Positions 1 through 6,483 of a DNA stretch of 11,937 nucleotides are shown here, piece after piece. Below the pieces are notes generated by a model that worked only from the letters and a program-made list of their open reading frames with translations, made no database searches and was not told where the DNA came from. Each line of letters opens with the position of its first letter. Position 1 is the first letter of the stretch. The DNA comes from an uncultured Lachnospiraceae bacterium (lineage in GTDB: Bacteria; Bacillota; Clostridia; Lachnospirales; Lachnospiraceae), in NCBI GenBank assembly GCA_947174615.1, contig CAMWJQ010000069.1, positions 1 to 11,937 on the forward strand. Reading direction: 5' to 3'. A program made the translations under genes and the position numbers.

Positions 1-247
1 AGATTGACGCGGTGACAATGGAAGCCGTGACGTAGACCATAAAAACATAGACCACCATTTCGTTCTGTGTCAGCCCGCCAATCACTGCCTTCTCTGAGCT
101 GCCATAGATTGCCATCCACAGATAATAGCTGATGAAGGAGCCAAACAGATGCACCAGTATAAACAAGTAAAATGCCCCCTTGTAGGCGAGCTGCCGTTTC
201 AGCTCGTTTGCCGCAAATGGCAGATAAATCCGCAAACGCTTTCTCAT
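1..247 (-). CDS. ABC-2 type transporter permease, N-terminal part only
   Basis: Membrane subunit of an ABC exporter; only the first 82 codons lie in the window and the rest runs off the left edge. The protein opens with a basic, amphipathic stretch (MRKRLRIYLPFAANELKRQL), then a hydrophobic segment at about residues 25-46 and the start of another at about 63-82. This is the layout of ABC-2 family permeases that pair with COG4586-type ATPases. The ATG overlaps the ATPase stop codon (ATGA), so the two genes should be translationally coupled. A GGGAGGGG ribosome binding site lies at about 252-259, inside the last ATPase codons. Systems of this type usually have a second permease gene, which would be expected further left. 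The substrate cannot be told from the sequence. Family assignment rests on context plus hydropathy and is fairly safe. Confidence 0.8.
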   Translation of the reverse strand, partial: MRKRLRIYLPFAANELKRQLAYKGAFYLFILVHLFGSFISYYLWMAIYGSSEKAVIGGLTQNEMVVYVFMVYVTASIVTASI

Positions 248-1263
248 GCTTCCCCTCCCGCGCCATGATGATAAATTTCCTTTACAATCTCGGCAAGCTC
301 TGTCTCCTGAATCTGTACATCCTTGACTTCGACAACTGCCATCACCGCCGAAAGAATCTGCGGTACCTGTAATCTGTGTTTGTCAAACGTCACATAGAGC
401 ATACTGTTCTCCAGATGCACCTCCGTGGAACACGCAGCCTCCTCCACCCCCAGAACCTCATGCAGCCGAAGCTTCTTAGCCTTCTCAGGCTGCTTTATTT
501 CCATCGTAACCTTTCTCTTGGTTCCATAGCTATCTTTCAATGCACTAAGAGAACCGTCATAAATTTTCCTGCCCTCGTCAATAATGATTATGCGGCTGCA
601 CAACTCCTCAATATCTCCAATATCGTGTGTTGTCAGAATGACCGTTGTCCGGTATTTTTCGTTAATCTCCTTGATTGCCTTTCTGATGTTGTCCTTCACC
701 ACCAGATCCAGACCAATTGTCGGCTCGTCCAGATAGAGCACCTTGGGATTATGCAAAAGCGCCGCACCCAGATCCGCGCGCATGCGCTGTCCCAGCGAGA
801 GCGTCCGCACCGGTCTGTCAAAAAAGTCCTGCAGCTCCAATACCCTGTTCAAAAATTCCATCTGTTCAGCGTACACCGCATCTGACACATCATAAATTTC
901 CTTTAAAATCGTGAAAGATTCACTCAGCGGCAAATCCCACCACAATTGTGTCCTTTGCCCAAAAACAACACCGATATTTTGTGCATTTTCCTTGCGGCTG
1001 CGGCTTGGATTGATACCTGCCACAGTACAGGTTCCCTTTGTCGGCACCAAAATTCCTGTCATCATCTTGATCGTCGTGGATTTCCCCGCACCGTTGCTTC
1101 CAATATAGCCGACGATCTCTCCGGTATCGATCGAAAACGAGATATCGTCCACTGCCGTCTTTACAACCTTTTCTGTGGAAAACAGCCCCTTTACTGCTCC
1201 GCGCAGCCCCGGATATTTCTTCGGCGCGACAAAATCCTTTGAAATATGGCTTACTTCTATCAT
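244..1263 (-). CDS. ABC transporter ATP-binding protein (ABC-2 exporter, COG4586-like)
   Basis: Cytoplasmic ATPase that should power the adjacent permease. All core motifs are present: Walker A GSNGAGKST at residues 55-63, Q-loop glutamine near 103 (FGQRTQLWWDLP), signature LSLGQ at 155-159, Walker B VLYLDEP at 175-181, and the H-loop histidine at 213 (TTHD). The FGQRTQLWWDLP segment and the long N-terminal lead-in before Walker A are typical of the COG4586 group, annotated in many Firmicutes as daunorubicin-type or uncharacterised exporters. At 339 residues the length is normal for that group, with about 100 residues after the nucleotide-binding core. The start is an ATG behind GAGGAGGGAGGA, and a near-consensus sigma-A promoter lies 33-61 bases upstream. 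It is first in an operon with the permease (4-bp overlap). The transported substrate is unknown. Confidence 0.95.
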   Translation of the reverse strand: MIEVSHISKDFVAPKKYPGLRGAVKGLFSTEKVVKTAVDDISFSIDTGEIVGYIGSNGAGKSTTIKMMTGILVPTKGTCTVAGINPSRSRKENAQNIGVVFGQRTQLWWDLPLSESFTILKEIYDVSDAVYAEQMEFLNRVLELQDFFDRPVRTLSLGQRMRADLGAALLHNPKVLYLDEPTIGLDLVVKDNIRKAIKEINEKYRTTVILTTHDIGDIEELCSRIIIIDEGRKIYDGSLSALKDSYGTKRKVTMEIKQPEKAKKLRLHEVLGVEEAACSTEVHLENSMLYVTFDKHRLQVPQILSAVMAVVEVKDVQIQETELAEIVKEIYHHGAGGEA

Positions 1264-1295
1264 CGGAATCCTCCCTCCTCAAACTTGTGTTCTTC

Positions 1296-1324
1296 ATTCT
1301 ATAGCATTCTTATCAAAATGTCAA
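1296..1324 (-). promoter_or_regulatory. Sigma-A promoter of the ABC exporter operon
   Basis: Minus strand reads TTGACA (1319-1324), a 17-base spacer, then TAGAAT (1296-1301). The -35 is a perfect consensus match and the -10 matches 5 of 6. It sits just upstream of the Shine-Dalgarno of the ABC ATPase gene, which would give a short leader of about 25 bases. Confidence 0.85.
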
Positions 1325-1386
1325 GTTTTTACAACCTACATTTACTTTTACAACATAAAATCAGGAACCCAAAACACCTGTCATTC

Positions 1387-1413
1387 ATAATCTCTGTCAT
1401 CTCCTCATAGAAT
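1387..1413 (+). promoter_or_regulatory. Possible sigma-E type promoter of spoIIID
   Basis: ATA at 1387-1389, 16 bases, then CATAGAAT at 1406-1413. This resembles the Bacillus subtilis sigma-E pattern (ATA, 16-18 bases, CATACAAT) with one change in the -10. Transcription would begin near 1420, about 30 bases before the spoIIID ATG. In B. subtilis spoIIID is transcribed by mother-cell sigma-E, so both place and type fit. The match is by eye. Confidence 0.5.
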
Positions 1414-1450
1414 GTAGAAATGATTCAGAAGGAGACCCCTTTTCAAGAGT

Positions 1451-1708
1451 ATGAAAGATTATATTGAAGAACGAGCGATCAATATTGCTGTCTATATTAT
1501 TGACAATAACGCCACTGTGCGGCAGACTGCCAAAGCATTTGGAGTGAGCAAATCCACAGTACATAAAGACGTTACCTCCCGGCTCATGCAGGTGAATCCT
1601 ACGCTTGCCAAGCAGGCGCGGTCCGTGCTGGATGTGAACAAGTCTGAACGTCATATCAGGGGAGGACTTGCCACCCGCGAAAAATATGCACATCAAAAAG
1701 GCGAGTAG
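1451..1708 (+). CDS. spoIIID: Stage III sporulation protein D (SpoIIID), mother-cell transcription factor
   Basis: Small DNA-binding regulator that, in sporulating Firmicutes, acts in the mother cell after sigma-E to switch many genes on or off. At 85 residues the length is right. The family's hallmark sequence is obvious: MKDYIEERAINIAVYIIDNN, then a helix-turn-helix at about residues 21-45 containing AKAFGVSKSTVHKD, then the NPTLAKQARSVLD helix and the basic tail SERHIRGGLATREKY. The ATG is the only reasonable start, although the purine-rich AGAAGGAGA (1427-1435) sits about 15 bases away, a long spacing. The stop codon lies inside the hairpin shared with the convergent NlpC/P60 gene. It stands alone between two minus-strand operons. 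Its presence says the organism carries a sporulation programme. Confidence 0.97.
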   Translation: MKDYIEERAINIAVYIIDNNATVRQTAKAFGVSKSTVHKDVTSRLMQVNPTLAKQARSVLDVNKSERHIRGGLATREKYAHQKGE

Positions 1709-1732
1709 GAGGGAATCATCTCCCTCCTACTC
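1703..1732. terminator. Shared hairpin terminator between spoIIID and the NlpC/P60 gene
   Basis: Perfect 12-bp stem: GAGTAGGAGGGA (1703-1714) and its complement (1721-1732) around a 6-base loop. On the minus strand the stem is followed by GCCTTTTTG, a usable T tract, so it works best for the NlpC/P60 gene ending at 1748. On the plus strand the tail is only moderately T-rich. The spoIIID stop codon (1706-1708) lies in the stem, and the minus-strand T tract lies within spoIIID codons. Confidence 0.85.
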
Positions 1733-1747
1733 TGTTCTCATCTCATC

Positions 1748-3061
1748 TTACACCACCCTGCGCACGCATAGAATATCACGGTAAAGCGCATTGCTGATCT
1801 TGATTCCTGTCTTGGCGGAACTTGCGTGGACAATCTTGCCGTTTCCTATGTAAATTGCCACATGTCCCGGATAGCATATGATATCTCCCGGCTCCGCCTC
1901 CGCATAGCTTACTTCCCTGCCGACACTCCTTTGAGAAGTGGAGTTTCTTGGAAGGCTGTAGCCAAATGCCTTGTAGACAGACTGTGTAAAGCCGGAACAA
2001 TCCGCCCCTTTTGTGAGGCTCGTGCCCCCAGCCACATAGGGATTTCCCACAAATCCACAAGCATAATTTGCCACGTCTTTGCCTTTGGCGCTTCCGTTTG
2101 ATGATGCGACAGTGTCCTTTCCGGCAGCCACCTTGGCAGCGTTCTCATTGGTCGGGGTGCTGTCACGGTCTGTATCGCTGTTGTTATTGTTTTGTGTGGT
2201 ATTGGTACTGGTACTGTTATTGTTTTTGTTTTTCTTTGCCTCTTCTTCCTGCTTTTTGCGTTCCTCTTCCTCCCGCCGTCTGCGTTCCTCTTCCTCTTTC
2301 CGTTTGCGCTCCTCCTCGGCTTTTCTGCGCTCTTCCTCCTCAATCTTTTTAATCTGTGCATTTCGCTGCTTAATCTGTGACTTATAAATCTCCGCCTGCT
2401 GCTTCGCCTTGCTGATCTGCACTGCATAGTCCGCACTGATTGCCTCAAGCTCCGAGCGCGCCTCCTCGACACTGGCGCGCTCCTCCTCAAGCCCTTCCTG
2501 CACCGCCTCTAATTCGGACTCCTCTATCTCAAGTGTTTCCTTCAGATCCTCTACATTCTTTCGCGCGATCTGATAATTGACAAACACCTTCTTATCATAT
2601 TCATGCATCTTTTCCACATAATCTGCCTTGTTGAGCATATCCTGCATGGATGAAGCGCTAAATATAATATCCAAAAATGAGGTTTCTCCACTCTCGTACA
2701 TCGCCTTTACACGGACTTTCATCGCCTCATACTGCTGGCGCTCTACCTTCTTCGCCTCCTCAAGATCAATCTTTGCCTGCTCAATCTGCGCCTTTTTTGC
2801 CTCGATCTCCTCTTCAAGAAGACTGATGCTTGCCATAATCTCAGCAATCTCATTGCTGAGCGTCTCGATCTCTGCATCAATGCCTTCCTGCTCACCCTCA
2901 AGCTCATTGACCTGATCATCAATATCCTCTAGTCGTTCCTGATCATTCTGATTCTGCTGTTTCAAAATATCCTTTTCAGTCGCCTGCACCTGACAGGGTC
3001 CCATAAAAAACACTGCTGCACACAATCCAATTGTCAGCAGCCGCCTGTACCCTTTTTTCAT
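1748..3061 (-). CDS. Secreted coiled-coil NlpC/P60 peptidoglycan hydrolase
   Basis: Probable D,L-endopeptidase cutting peptidoglycan stem peptides outside the cell. Residues 1-27 form a signal peptide (basic MKKGYRR, hydrophobic core, VQA before the likely cleavage). Residues about 30-275 are predicted coiled coil, rich in Glu, Lys and Gln, ending in a very charged stretch at 240-275 (runs of E and R). An Asn/Ser/Thr-rich linker spans about 278-305. The NlpC/P60 domain covers about 325-437 with catalytic Cys355 in ADCSGF, His400 in PGHVAIYIG and the third polar residue His412 in KIVHAS. This order matches CwlO-type hydrolases, whose coiled coil is used by FtsEX in B. subtilis; that link is inference here. 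An AGGGGA ribosome binding site precedes the ATG. It lies 48 bases after the lipoprotein gene with no terminator between, so the two probably form an operon. Confidence 0.93.
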   Translation of the reverse strand: MKKGYRRLLTIGLCAAVFFMGPCQVQATEKDILKQQNQNDQERLEDIDDQVNELEGEQEGIDAEIETLSNEIAEIMASISLLEEEIEAKKAQIEQAKIDLEEAKKVERQQYEAMKVRVKAMYESGETSFLDIIFSASSMQDMLNKADYVEKMHEYDKKVFVNYQIARKNVEDLKETLEIEESELEAVQEGLEEERASVEEARSELEAISADYAVQISKAKQQAEIYKSQIKQRNAQIKKIEEEERRKAEEERKRKEEEERRRREEEERKKQEEEAKKNKNNNSTSTNTTQNNNNSDTDRDSTPTNENAAKVAAGKDTVASSNGSAKGKDVANYACGFVGNPYVAGGTSLTKGADCSGFTQSVYKAFGYSLPRNSTSQRSVGREVSYAEAEPGDIICYPGHVAIYIGNGKIVHASSAKTGIKISNALYRDILCVRRVV

Positions 3062-3109
3062 GTGTATCTTCCCCTTTTTCTATTGCCTGAATATGAACCC
3101 GGCGGTGCG

Positions 3110-4378
3110 TTAGCGCTCCGTTGGCTCCTCTGTCGCTTCAGTTATTTCAGTAGTTTCAGTAGTTTCAGCAGCCTTTATCTCTTCCGTCTCTTTTGTCTCT
3201 TGTACTGACTCTTCCTCGACTGTGACAAGTTCCATCAGCCGTTCCAACACCTGATCTTGAACGATTGACATTCGATACGTGGCATATCCAACCTCACTGA
3301 TCAACTCTTCACCAGAGGCATATCCATACTCTGCAGCCTCCGCGTCCGCCTTTTCAGTAATCATAGTCTCCGTAATCTCTATCCCTTCGACCCTCGACAC
3401 AGCTTCCATCACCAAATACTGCTTTACTGTATCTGTAAACATTTCATTCATCTGCGTATTGTACTGTTCCATTGTAACTCCATATGCATTTGTCACAAAC
3501 GTCTCAAGATCCATATTGTACATCGCCTGTGCCAGAGATTCAAGGTAATGGTTATAATTCTGCGCTTCCTCCTCGACTAGATACTCGGGAACAGACTTCA
3601 CAGTGCTCTCCTCCACAATCTTCTGCACCACTGCACTCTTTGCATTCGCGTTAAAAGTCTCCTCTGCATTCTTCTCCACTTCGGTCTTTCCCGCTTCCCA
3701 GACTTCCTCCTTTGTCTTGTAAGAAAGTCCCATTTCTGCCATCTCCTCTGGCGTCACTGTCTCATACGATGCAGATCCCTCAATACTGTTGACCGTAACA
3801 GTAAATACAACCTCCTGTCCAGCCATGTCCTCACTCGGATAATTCTCTGGAAAAGTCAGGTTCAAATCAACAGTCTCACCGGGCATCACACCGACAAGTC
3901 CGTCCTCAAACCCCGGAATAAAGGACCCCGAACCGATCGCAAGCTTGTAGCCTGATGCTGTACCGCCCTCAAATGCCACACCGTCCTTCCTGCCCACATA
4001 GTCAATATCGGCGACATCACCCTCCTTGACCGCTCTGGTGGTAATCTTTCCTACCAAAAGCCTGCTGTTGATATAGCTCTCGATGCTCTCATCATCTACC
4101 GCCGGGCGGACAGCCGTCACCTTAAGATTTTTGTAATCCGCCAATGTCACATACTCATCAATATTCAAATCCTGAAATCCTACATAACCTTCTCTTTCAC
4201 TGACGCGCTCAAACTCCGTCGTCTGCCCCTGTACATCTGTGTTCGTCTCCGTTTCTTCTGCTGTCTGGGTTGTCTGCGATGTCTCCTGAGCCTTCTCATC
4301 CGACTTCTTCTCCCCACAAGCGCTCATACCAAAGACCAGTACGCCCGCCATACACATCAATGCCAATTTCTTTTTCAT
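3110..4378 (-). CDS. Trigger-factor-like lipoprotein with FKBP-type peptidyl-prolyl isomerase domain
   Basis: Predicted extracellular foldase anchored by lipid. The N-terminus MKKKLALMCMAGVLVFGMSA ends at Cys21, a plausible lipobox cysteine (MSAC) followed by an acidic, Thr/Glu-rich spacer to about residue 60. Residues about 117-200 are an FKBP domain (GDVADIDYVGR, FEGGTASGYKLAIGSGSFIP, PGFEDGLVGVMPGETVDL). Residues about 205-390 resemble the helical C-terminal chaperone domain of trigger factor. The last 35 residues are a low-complexity Thr/Glu tail encoded by short direct repeats. The ribosome-binding part of cytosolic trigger factor is replaced by the lipoprotein leader, so this is a surface relative and not Tig itself. 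A comparable role is played by PrsA in bacilli. The GAAGGAAGG site precedes the ATG. It is first in an operon with the NlpC/P60 hydrolase, which could be a client; this is inference. Confidence 0.88.
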   Translation of the reverse strand: MKKKLALMCMAGVLVFGMSACGEKKSDEKAQETSQTTQTAEETETNTDVQGQTTEFERVSEREGYVGFQDLNIDEYVTLADYKNLKVTAVRPAVDDESIESYINSRLLVGKITTRAVKEGDVADIDYVGRKDGVAFEGGTASGYKLAIGSGSFIPGFEDGLVGVMPGETVDLNLTFPENYPSEDMAGQEVVFTVTVNSIEGSASYETVTPEEMAEMGLSYKTKEEVWEAGKTEVEKNAEETFNANAKSAVVQKIVEESTVKSVPEYLVEEEAQNYNHYLESLAQAMYNMDLETFVTNAYGVTMEQYNTQMNEMFTDTVKQYLVMEAVSRVEGIEITETMITEKADAEAAEYGYASGEELISEVGYATYRMSIVQDQVLERLMELVTVEEESVQETKETEEIKAAETTETTEITEATEEPTER

Positions 4379-4440
4379 AATTCAATATTCCTTCCTTCAA
4401 AAATAGATTCCATCAGATTCGATCCACCCTCATGAACTAT

Positions 4441-4469
4441 ATGATAACATCATCACATCAAAAAGACAA
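4441..4469 (-). promoter_or_regulatory. Probable promoter of the lipoprotein-hydrolase operon
   Basis: Minus strand reads TTGTCT (4464-4469), 17 bases, TATCAT (4441-4446). The match to sigma-A is moderate (about 4 of 6 and 5 of 6), but the spacing is ideal and it lies about 60 bases before the lipoprotein ATG. Confidence 0.5.
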
Positions 4470-4500
4470 CGAAAAAAGGCAATGAAATCAACAGAGTTTC

Positions 4501-4529
4501 TTGCACTTTCTGACATTTAATGTTAAAAT
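4501..4529 (+). promoter_or_regulatory. Probable sigma-A promoter of the small membrane protein gene
   Basis: TTGCAC (4501-4506), 17 bases, TAAAAT (4524-4529), with TG one base before the -10 (TGTTAAAAT), an extended -10. It is divergent from the lipoprotein operon promoter, the two lying within about 90 bases of each other. Confidence 0.65.
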
Positions 4530-4573
4530 CCTTATTATCAGATATTAACAATACAGAAAGGTAATGGTTTCCA

Positions 4574-5044
4574 ATGGCAGTAAAAATTTTAATTGCAATT
4601 CTTGTCATTTTCGTGGTACTCCTGGTGGTCCTTTATTTTGTCGGCAAAAAGCTGCAAAAAAAGCAGGCTGAGCAGCAGGCTCAGATCGAGGCTGCGAAGC
4701 AGACAGTCACGATGCTCATCATCGACAAAAAGAAACTCAAGCTAAAGGATGCAGGGCTTCCTGCCGCAGTGCTCGAACAGACGCCCAAGTACATGCGGCG
4801 TGCCAAATTTCCAATCGTCAAAGCCAAAGTAGGACCTCAGATTTTATCCTTAATCTGTGACGCCTCCATCTTTGACATCATTCCTGTCAAGAAGGAAGTC
4901 AAAGCGACCGTCAGCGGAATCTATATCACAGATGTGAAAGGCATCCGTGGAAAACTCAACACCGCCCCTGCCAAGAAAAAAGGCAAATTCAAAAGCTGGG
5001 TCGAAAAAATGCAGGAAAAAGCCGGCGCCAAACCGCTCAAATAA
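4574..5044 (+). CDS. Conserved-looking membrane-anchored protein of unknown function
   Basis: I do not recognise this family. The 156-residue product has one N-terminal transmembrane helix (about residues 4-24, VKILIAILVIFVVLLVVLYF), followed at once by a basic, Lys/Gln/Ala-rich amphipathic stretch (25-45). That pattern suggests a single-pass protein with its body in the cytoplasm. Residues about 46-130 look like a small mixed alpha/beta domain (TVTMLIIDKKKLKLKDAGLP, then beta-rich VKKEVKATVSGIYITDVKGI). The C-terminus is very basic with Pro, Ala and Lys. The ATG is supported by AGAAAGG (4555-4561); an ATG at 4564 is out of frame. It has its own promoter, and its stop codon is in a hairpin shared with the convergent phosphatase gene. 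Codon use and composition look native. No function can be assigned. Confidence 0.85.
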   Translation: MAVKILIAILVIFVVLLVVLYFVGKKLQKKQAEQQAQIEAAKQTVTMLIIDKKKLKLKDAGLPAAVLEQTPKYMRRAKFPIVKAKVGPQILSLICDASIFDIIPVKKEVKATVSGIYITDVKGIRGKLNTAPAKKKGKFKSWVEKMQEKAGAKPLK

Positions 5045-5071
5045 AAAATACTGCCACAAGCAGTATTTTTT
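5043..5071. terminator. Bidirectional terminator overlapping both stop codons
   Basis: Stem AAAAAATACTGC (5043-5054) with GCAGTATTTTTT (5060-5071), loop of 5 bases. It is symmetric, with a T run on the outgoing side in each direction. It overlaps the TAA of the plus-strand gene (5042-5044) and the TAA of the minus-strand phosphatase (5070-5072). Confidence 0.88.
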
Positions 5072-5621
5072 ATTGAAACTCATATTCACGTATCTCACAA
5101 TTTCTAATGCCAAACGCGGCATATTCCTCATTGCCCATATCATAAAAATATGAATGAACCACTCTGGCGATACCGTTATGAGCCACCAACAGATAGGTTT
5201 TTCCCTCTGCCTGCCCCCTAAGCTCGTCCAACAAATTATAAATGCGCTGCGCCAGATGCAGCATCGTCTCCCCACATTCAAAATGATTGATAAAACTCTT
5301 TTTGGCTTCTTGAAATTCTGCCCCATCTCTTGGCGTTGACTCATACTTCCCAAAATTTTGCTCTGTCAAACGAATTTCCTCTCTGGATGGAATCCCTGTG
5401 ATCTGCGAAACCTCTAATGCAGTATCCCGTGCTCTTACCAGCGGTGAATACAAAATCTCGTCGATTGGCAGATGTTCATCCAAAATCCGTTTTCCAAGAG
5501 CCCTTGCCTGCTCCCTGCCAAGCGCTGTCAATGCGATATCTGTCGCGCCGCAAATTTTATTCTCTACATTCCAAATGGTTTGACCGTGTCTTGTGAAATA
5601 TATATGTGCCATTTCCTCCAA
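5070..5621 (-). CDS. Histidine phosphatase family protein (phosphoglycerate mutase-like)
   Basis: Cytosolic phosphatase of the RHG superfamily. The phosphohistidine motif YFTRHGQT places the nucleophile at His12 beside Arg11. Arg63 in SPLVRARDT, an acidic residue near Glu87 (LTEQNFGKYE), and the second catalytic His148 in LLVAHNG complete the usual pocket. At 183 residues it fits small phosphatases such as CobC/PhoE-like or generic broad-specificity members; no cobalamin genes are nearby, so the substrate is open. The start is uncertain. A TTG at 5619-5621 has AAGGA about 8 bases upstream, while an ATG three codons in (5610-5612) has GGAGG only about 3 bases away. I use the TTG. No promoter was found directly upstream, so it may be read from the promoter at about 6400 through the purine-rich region. 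Confidence 0.92.
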   Translation of the reverse strand: MEEMAHIYFTRHGQTIWNVENKICGATDIALTALGREQARALGKRILDEHLPIDEILYSPLVRARDTALEVSQITGIPSREEIRLTEQNFGKYESTPRDGAEFQEAKKSFINHFECGETMLHLAQRIYNLLDELRGQAEGKTYLLVAHNGIARVVHSYFYDMGNEEYAAFGIRNCEIREYEFQ

Positions 5622-5669
5622 ACCTTTCTTCCTTAAATGAAGCCCATCAAACTTCAGTCCATCAAATCA

Positions 5670-5713
5670 AGCGGTCGTCATACCTTCTACTCTCGAATGA
5701 TACAACGACCGCT
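5670..5713 (-). other. 9-bp hairpin with 26-base loop at the end of the purine-rich region
   Basis: AGCGGTCGT (5670-5678) and ACGACCGCT (5705-5713) are perfect complements. It is the most GC-rich stem in the region. On the minus strand there is no T tract after it (CTTGATTTGATGG), so it does not look like an ordinary intrinsic terminator and may be a structural or processing element. Confidence 0.6.
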
Positions 5714-5750
5714 CTACTGCTCTTCAATATTCAATTTTTTCCTCTTTCCC

Positions 5751-5910
5751 GGATCCTTTCATCCGTCTGAATTCATTTATTTTGTATAACTTCCCTATTG
5801 CATTTTTTGAATCCTCTTTCACTTGGATTCATTTTCTCTTGTATAAATCTTTTTACTGAGTTCTACTTTGAGTCCTCTTGATCTAAATTCTTTTCAAATC
5901 GTATCTTGCC
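5751..5910. repeat. Degenerate repeat with a period of about 60 bases
   Basis: Three related units begin at about 5753, 5811 and 5871. Each has a TCCT-Y-TT type start, then ATTCATTT or ATTCTTTT, then GTAT about 40 bases in. The first two are closest: GAATTCATTTATTTTGTATA and GGATTCATTTTCTCTTGTATA-like segments. They lie inside the candidate structured RNA, so they could be repeated structural modules. Confidence 0.4.
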
Positions 5911-6386
5911 GAATGATTTTCTTTCAGAATATTCTGACCTTGAACTCTCTTTTCAACTCTTTTCGATCTTTTATTCTTGAATGATATTGTTCTTCTTGTC
6001 CTATATTCTAACTTCCACTTTGGAGTACACTTCTTAATCTTCCATGCTCTGCTATCGCAATAGCTGCATCTCTTCGTTCTCATATCTATTAAGGGACTTC
6101 TATCCAACTTGTATCCATCAGAATCTAGGTTTCTACGATTGCCAAGGGACTCATCTCCTTTCCATATGTACGCTTTATCACGATTGTTACAGGTTTCCGA
6201 ATACTGCACTTGTTTTATCAAATGCTTTACAAAAGCTTTTTTGTATTTTTATCCTTTTATCTTTGGTATATCTACAATTTTTCTTTTGTAATCCCGATTC
6301 GTCACCGTCTTTGGTACTTCCTTTGTCTAGTTCTCCTATGTAACTATCCTTTGTACCTTATTTTTTCTCTTCCTTTGTGTAATTGT

Positions 6387-6415
6387 ATAGTAACACTTCT
6401 TTCCTATGATTGCAA
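6387..6415 (-). promoter_or_regulatory. Sigma-A promoter with extended -10 for the purine-rich transcript
   Basis: Minus strand reads TTGCAA (6410-6415), 17 bases, TACTAT (6387-6392), with TG one base upstream of the -10 (TGTTACTAT). A 7-bp inverted repeat, AACACTT (6392-6398) and AAGTGTT (6414-6420), brackets the spacer and could be an operator. The expected transcript start is near 6380. Confidence 0.65.
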
Positions 6416-6483
6416 GTGTTTTTGCTAAATTTATCAAATATTGTCGAATTTGCTACATTCTATCAGTTATTTTGCACAATCAT

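Larger units (their letters stand above)
5670..6380 (-). ncRNA. Candidate long structured RNA, or long structured leader of the phosphatase gene
   Basis: The 862 bases between the phosphatase and CarD-like genes have no credible protein gene. The minus strand is strongly purine-rich (in 5941-6000, 44 of 60 bases) and begins at a good promoter (6387-6415). Seen on that strand: nested hairpin 6313-6357 (GGTAC/GTACC outside, TAGTT/AACTA inside); nested hairpin 6044-6069 (ATGC/GCAT outside, GCTAT/ATAGC inside) with a UGCG loop of the UNCG class; a 10-bp long-range helix of 6143-6152 with 5870-5880 with one bulged base; hairpins 5808-5831, 5750-5765, 5924-5937 and 5940-5956; and the terminal hairpin 5670-5713. 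The octamer AGTCCCTT occurs twice. I do not see RNase P, tmRNA, 6S or group II domain V signatures. Size and ornate structure recall the ROOL, GOLLD and OLE class, but I cannot assign a family. The 3' end is not defined. Confidence 0.42.

Noticed and set aside
376..885. Plus-strand ORF of 169 codons
   Set aside because: Antisense shadow of the ABC ATPase, whose motifs are unambiguous.
1909..2490. Minus-strand ORF of 193 codons, very Arg-rich
   Set aside because: Out-of-frame shadow of the NlpC/P60 gene over its Glu/Lys/Arg-rich coiled coil.
3120..3180. Short tandem repeats (TTTCAGTAG-like) as a possible regulatory repeat
   Set aside because: They are in frame and encode the Thr/Glu-rich tail of the lipoprotein, so they are explained as coding low complexity.
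4564..4672. Earlier ATG just upstream of the unknown membrane protein
   Set aside because: It is in another frame, closes after about 35 codons, and lies only 2 bases after the ribosome site.
5883..6221. 112-codon minus-strand ORF, rich in Lys and Arg, with a Cys-x-x-Cys
   Set aside because: It begins at TTG with no ribosome binding site, resembles no family I know, and its sequence is taken up by hairpins 5924-5937, 5940-5956 and 6044-6069. Its basic composition follows from the purine-rich strand.
5622..6483. CRISPR array or tRNA cluster in the long non-coding stretch
   Set aside because: Repeats are degenerate and few, with no conserved 25-40 base direct repeat, and no cloverleaf with a TTCGA-type T arm was found.
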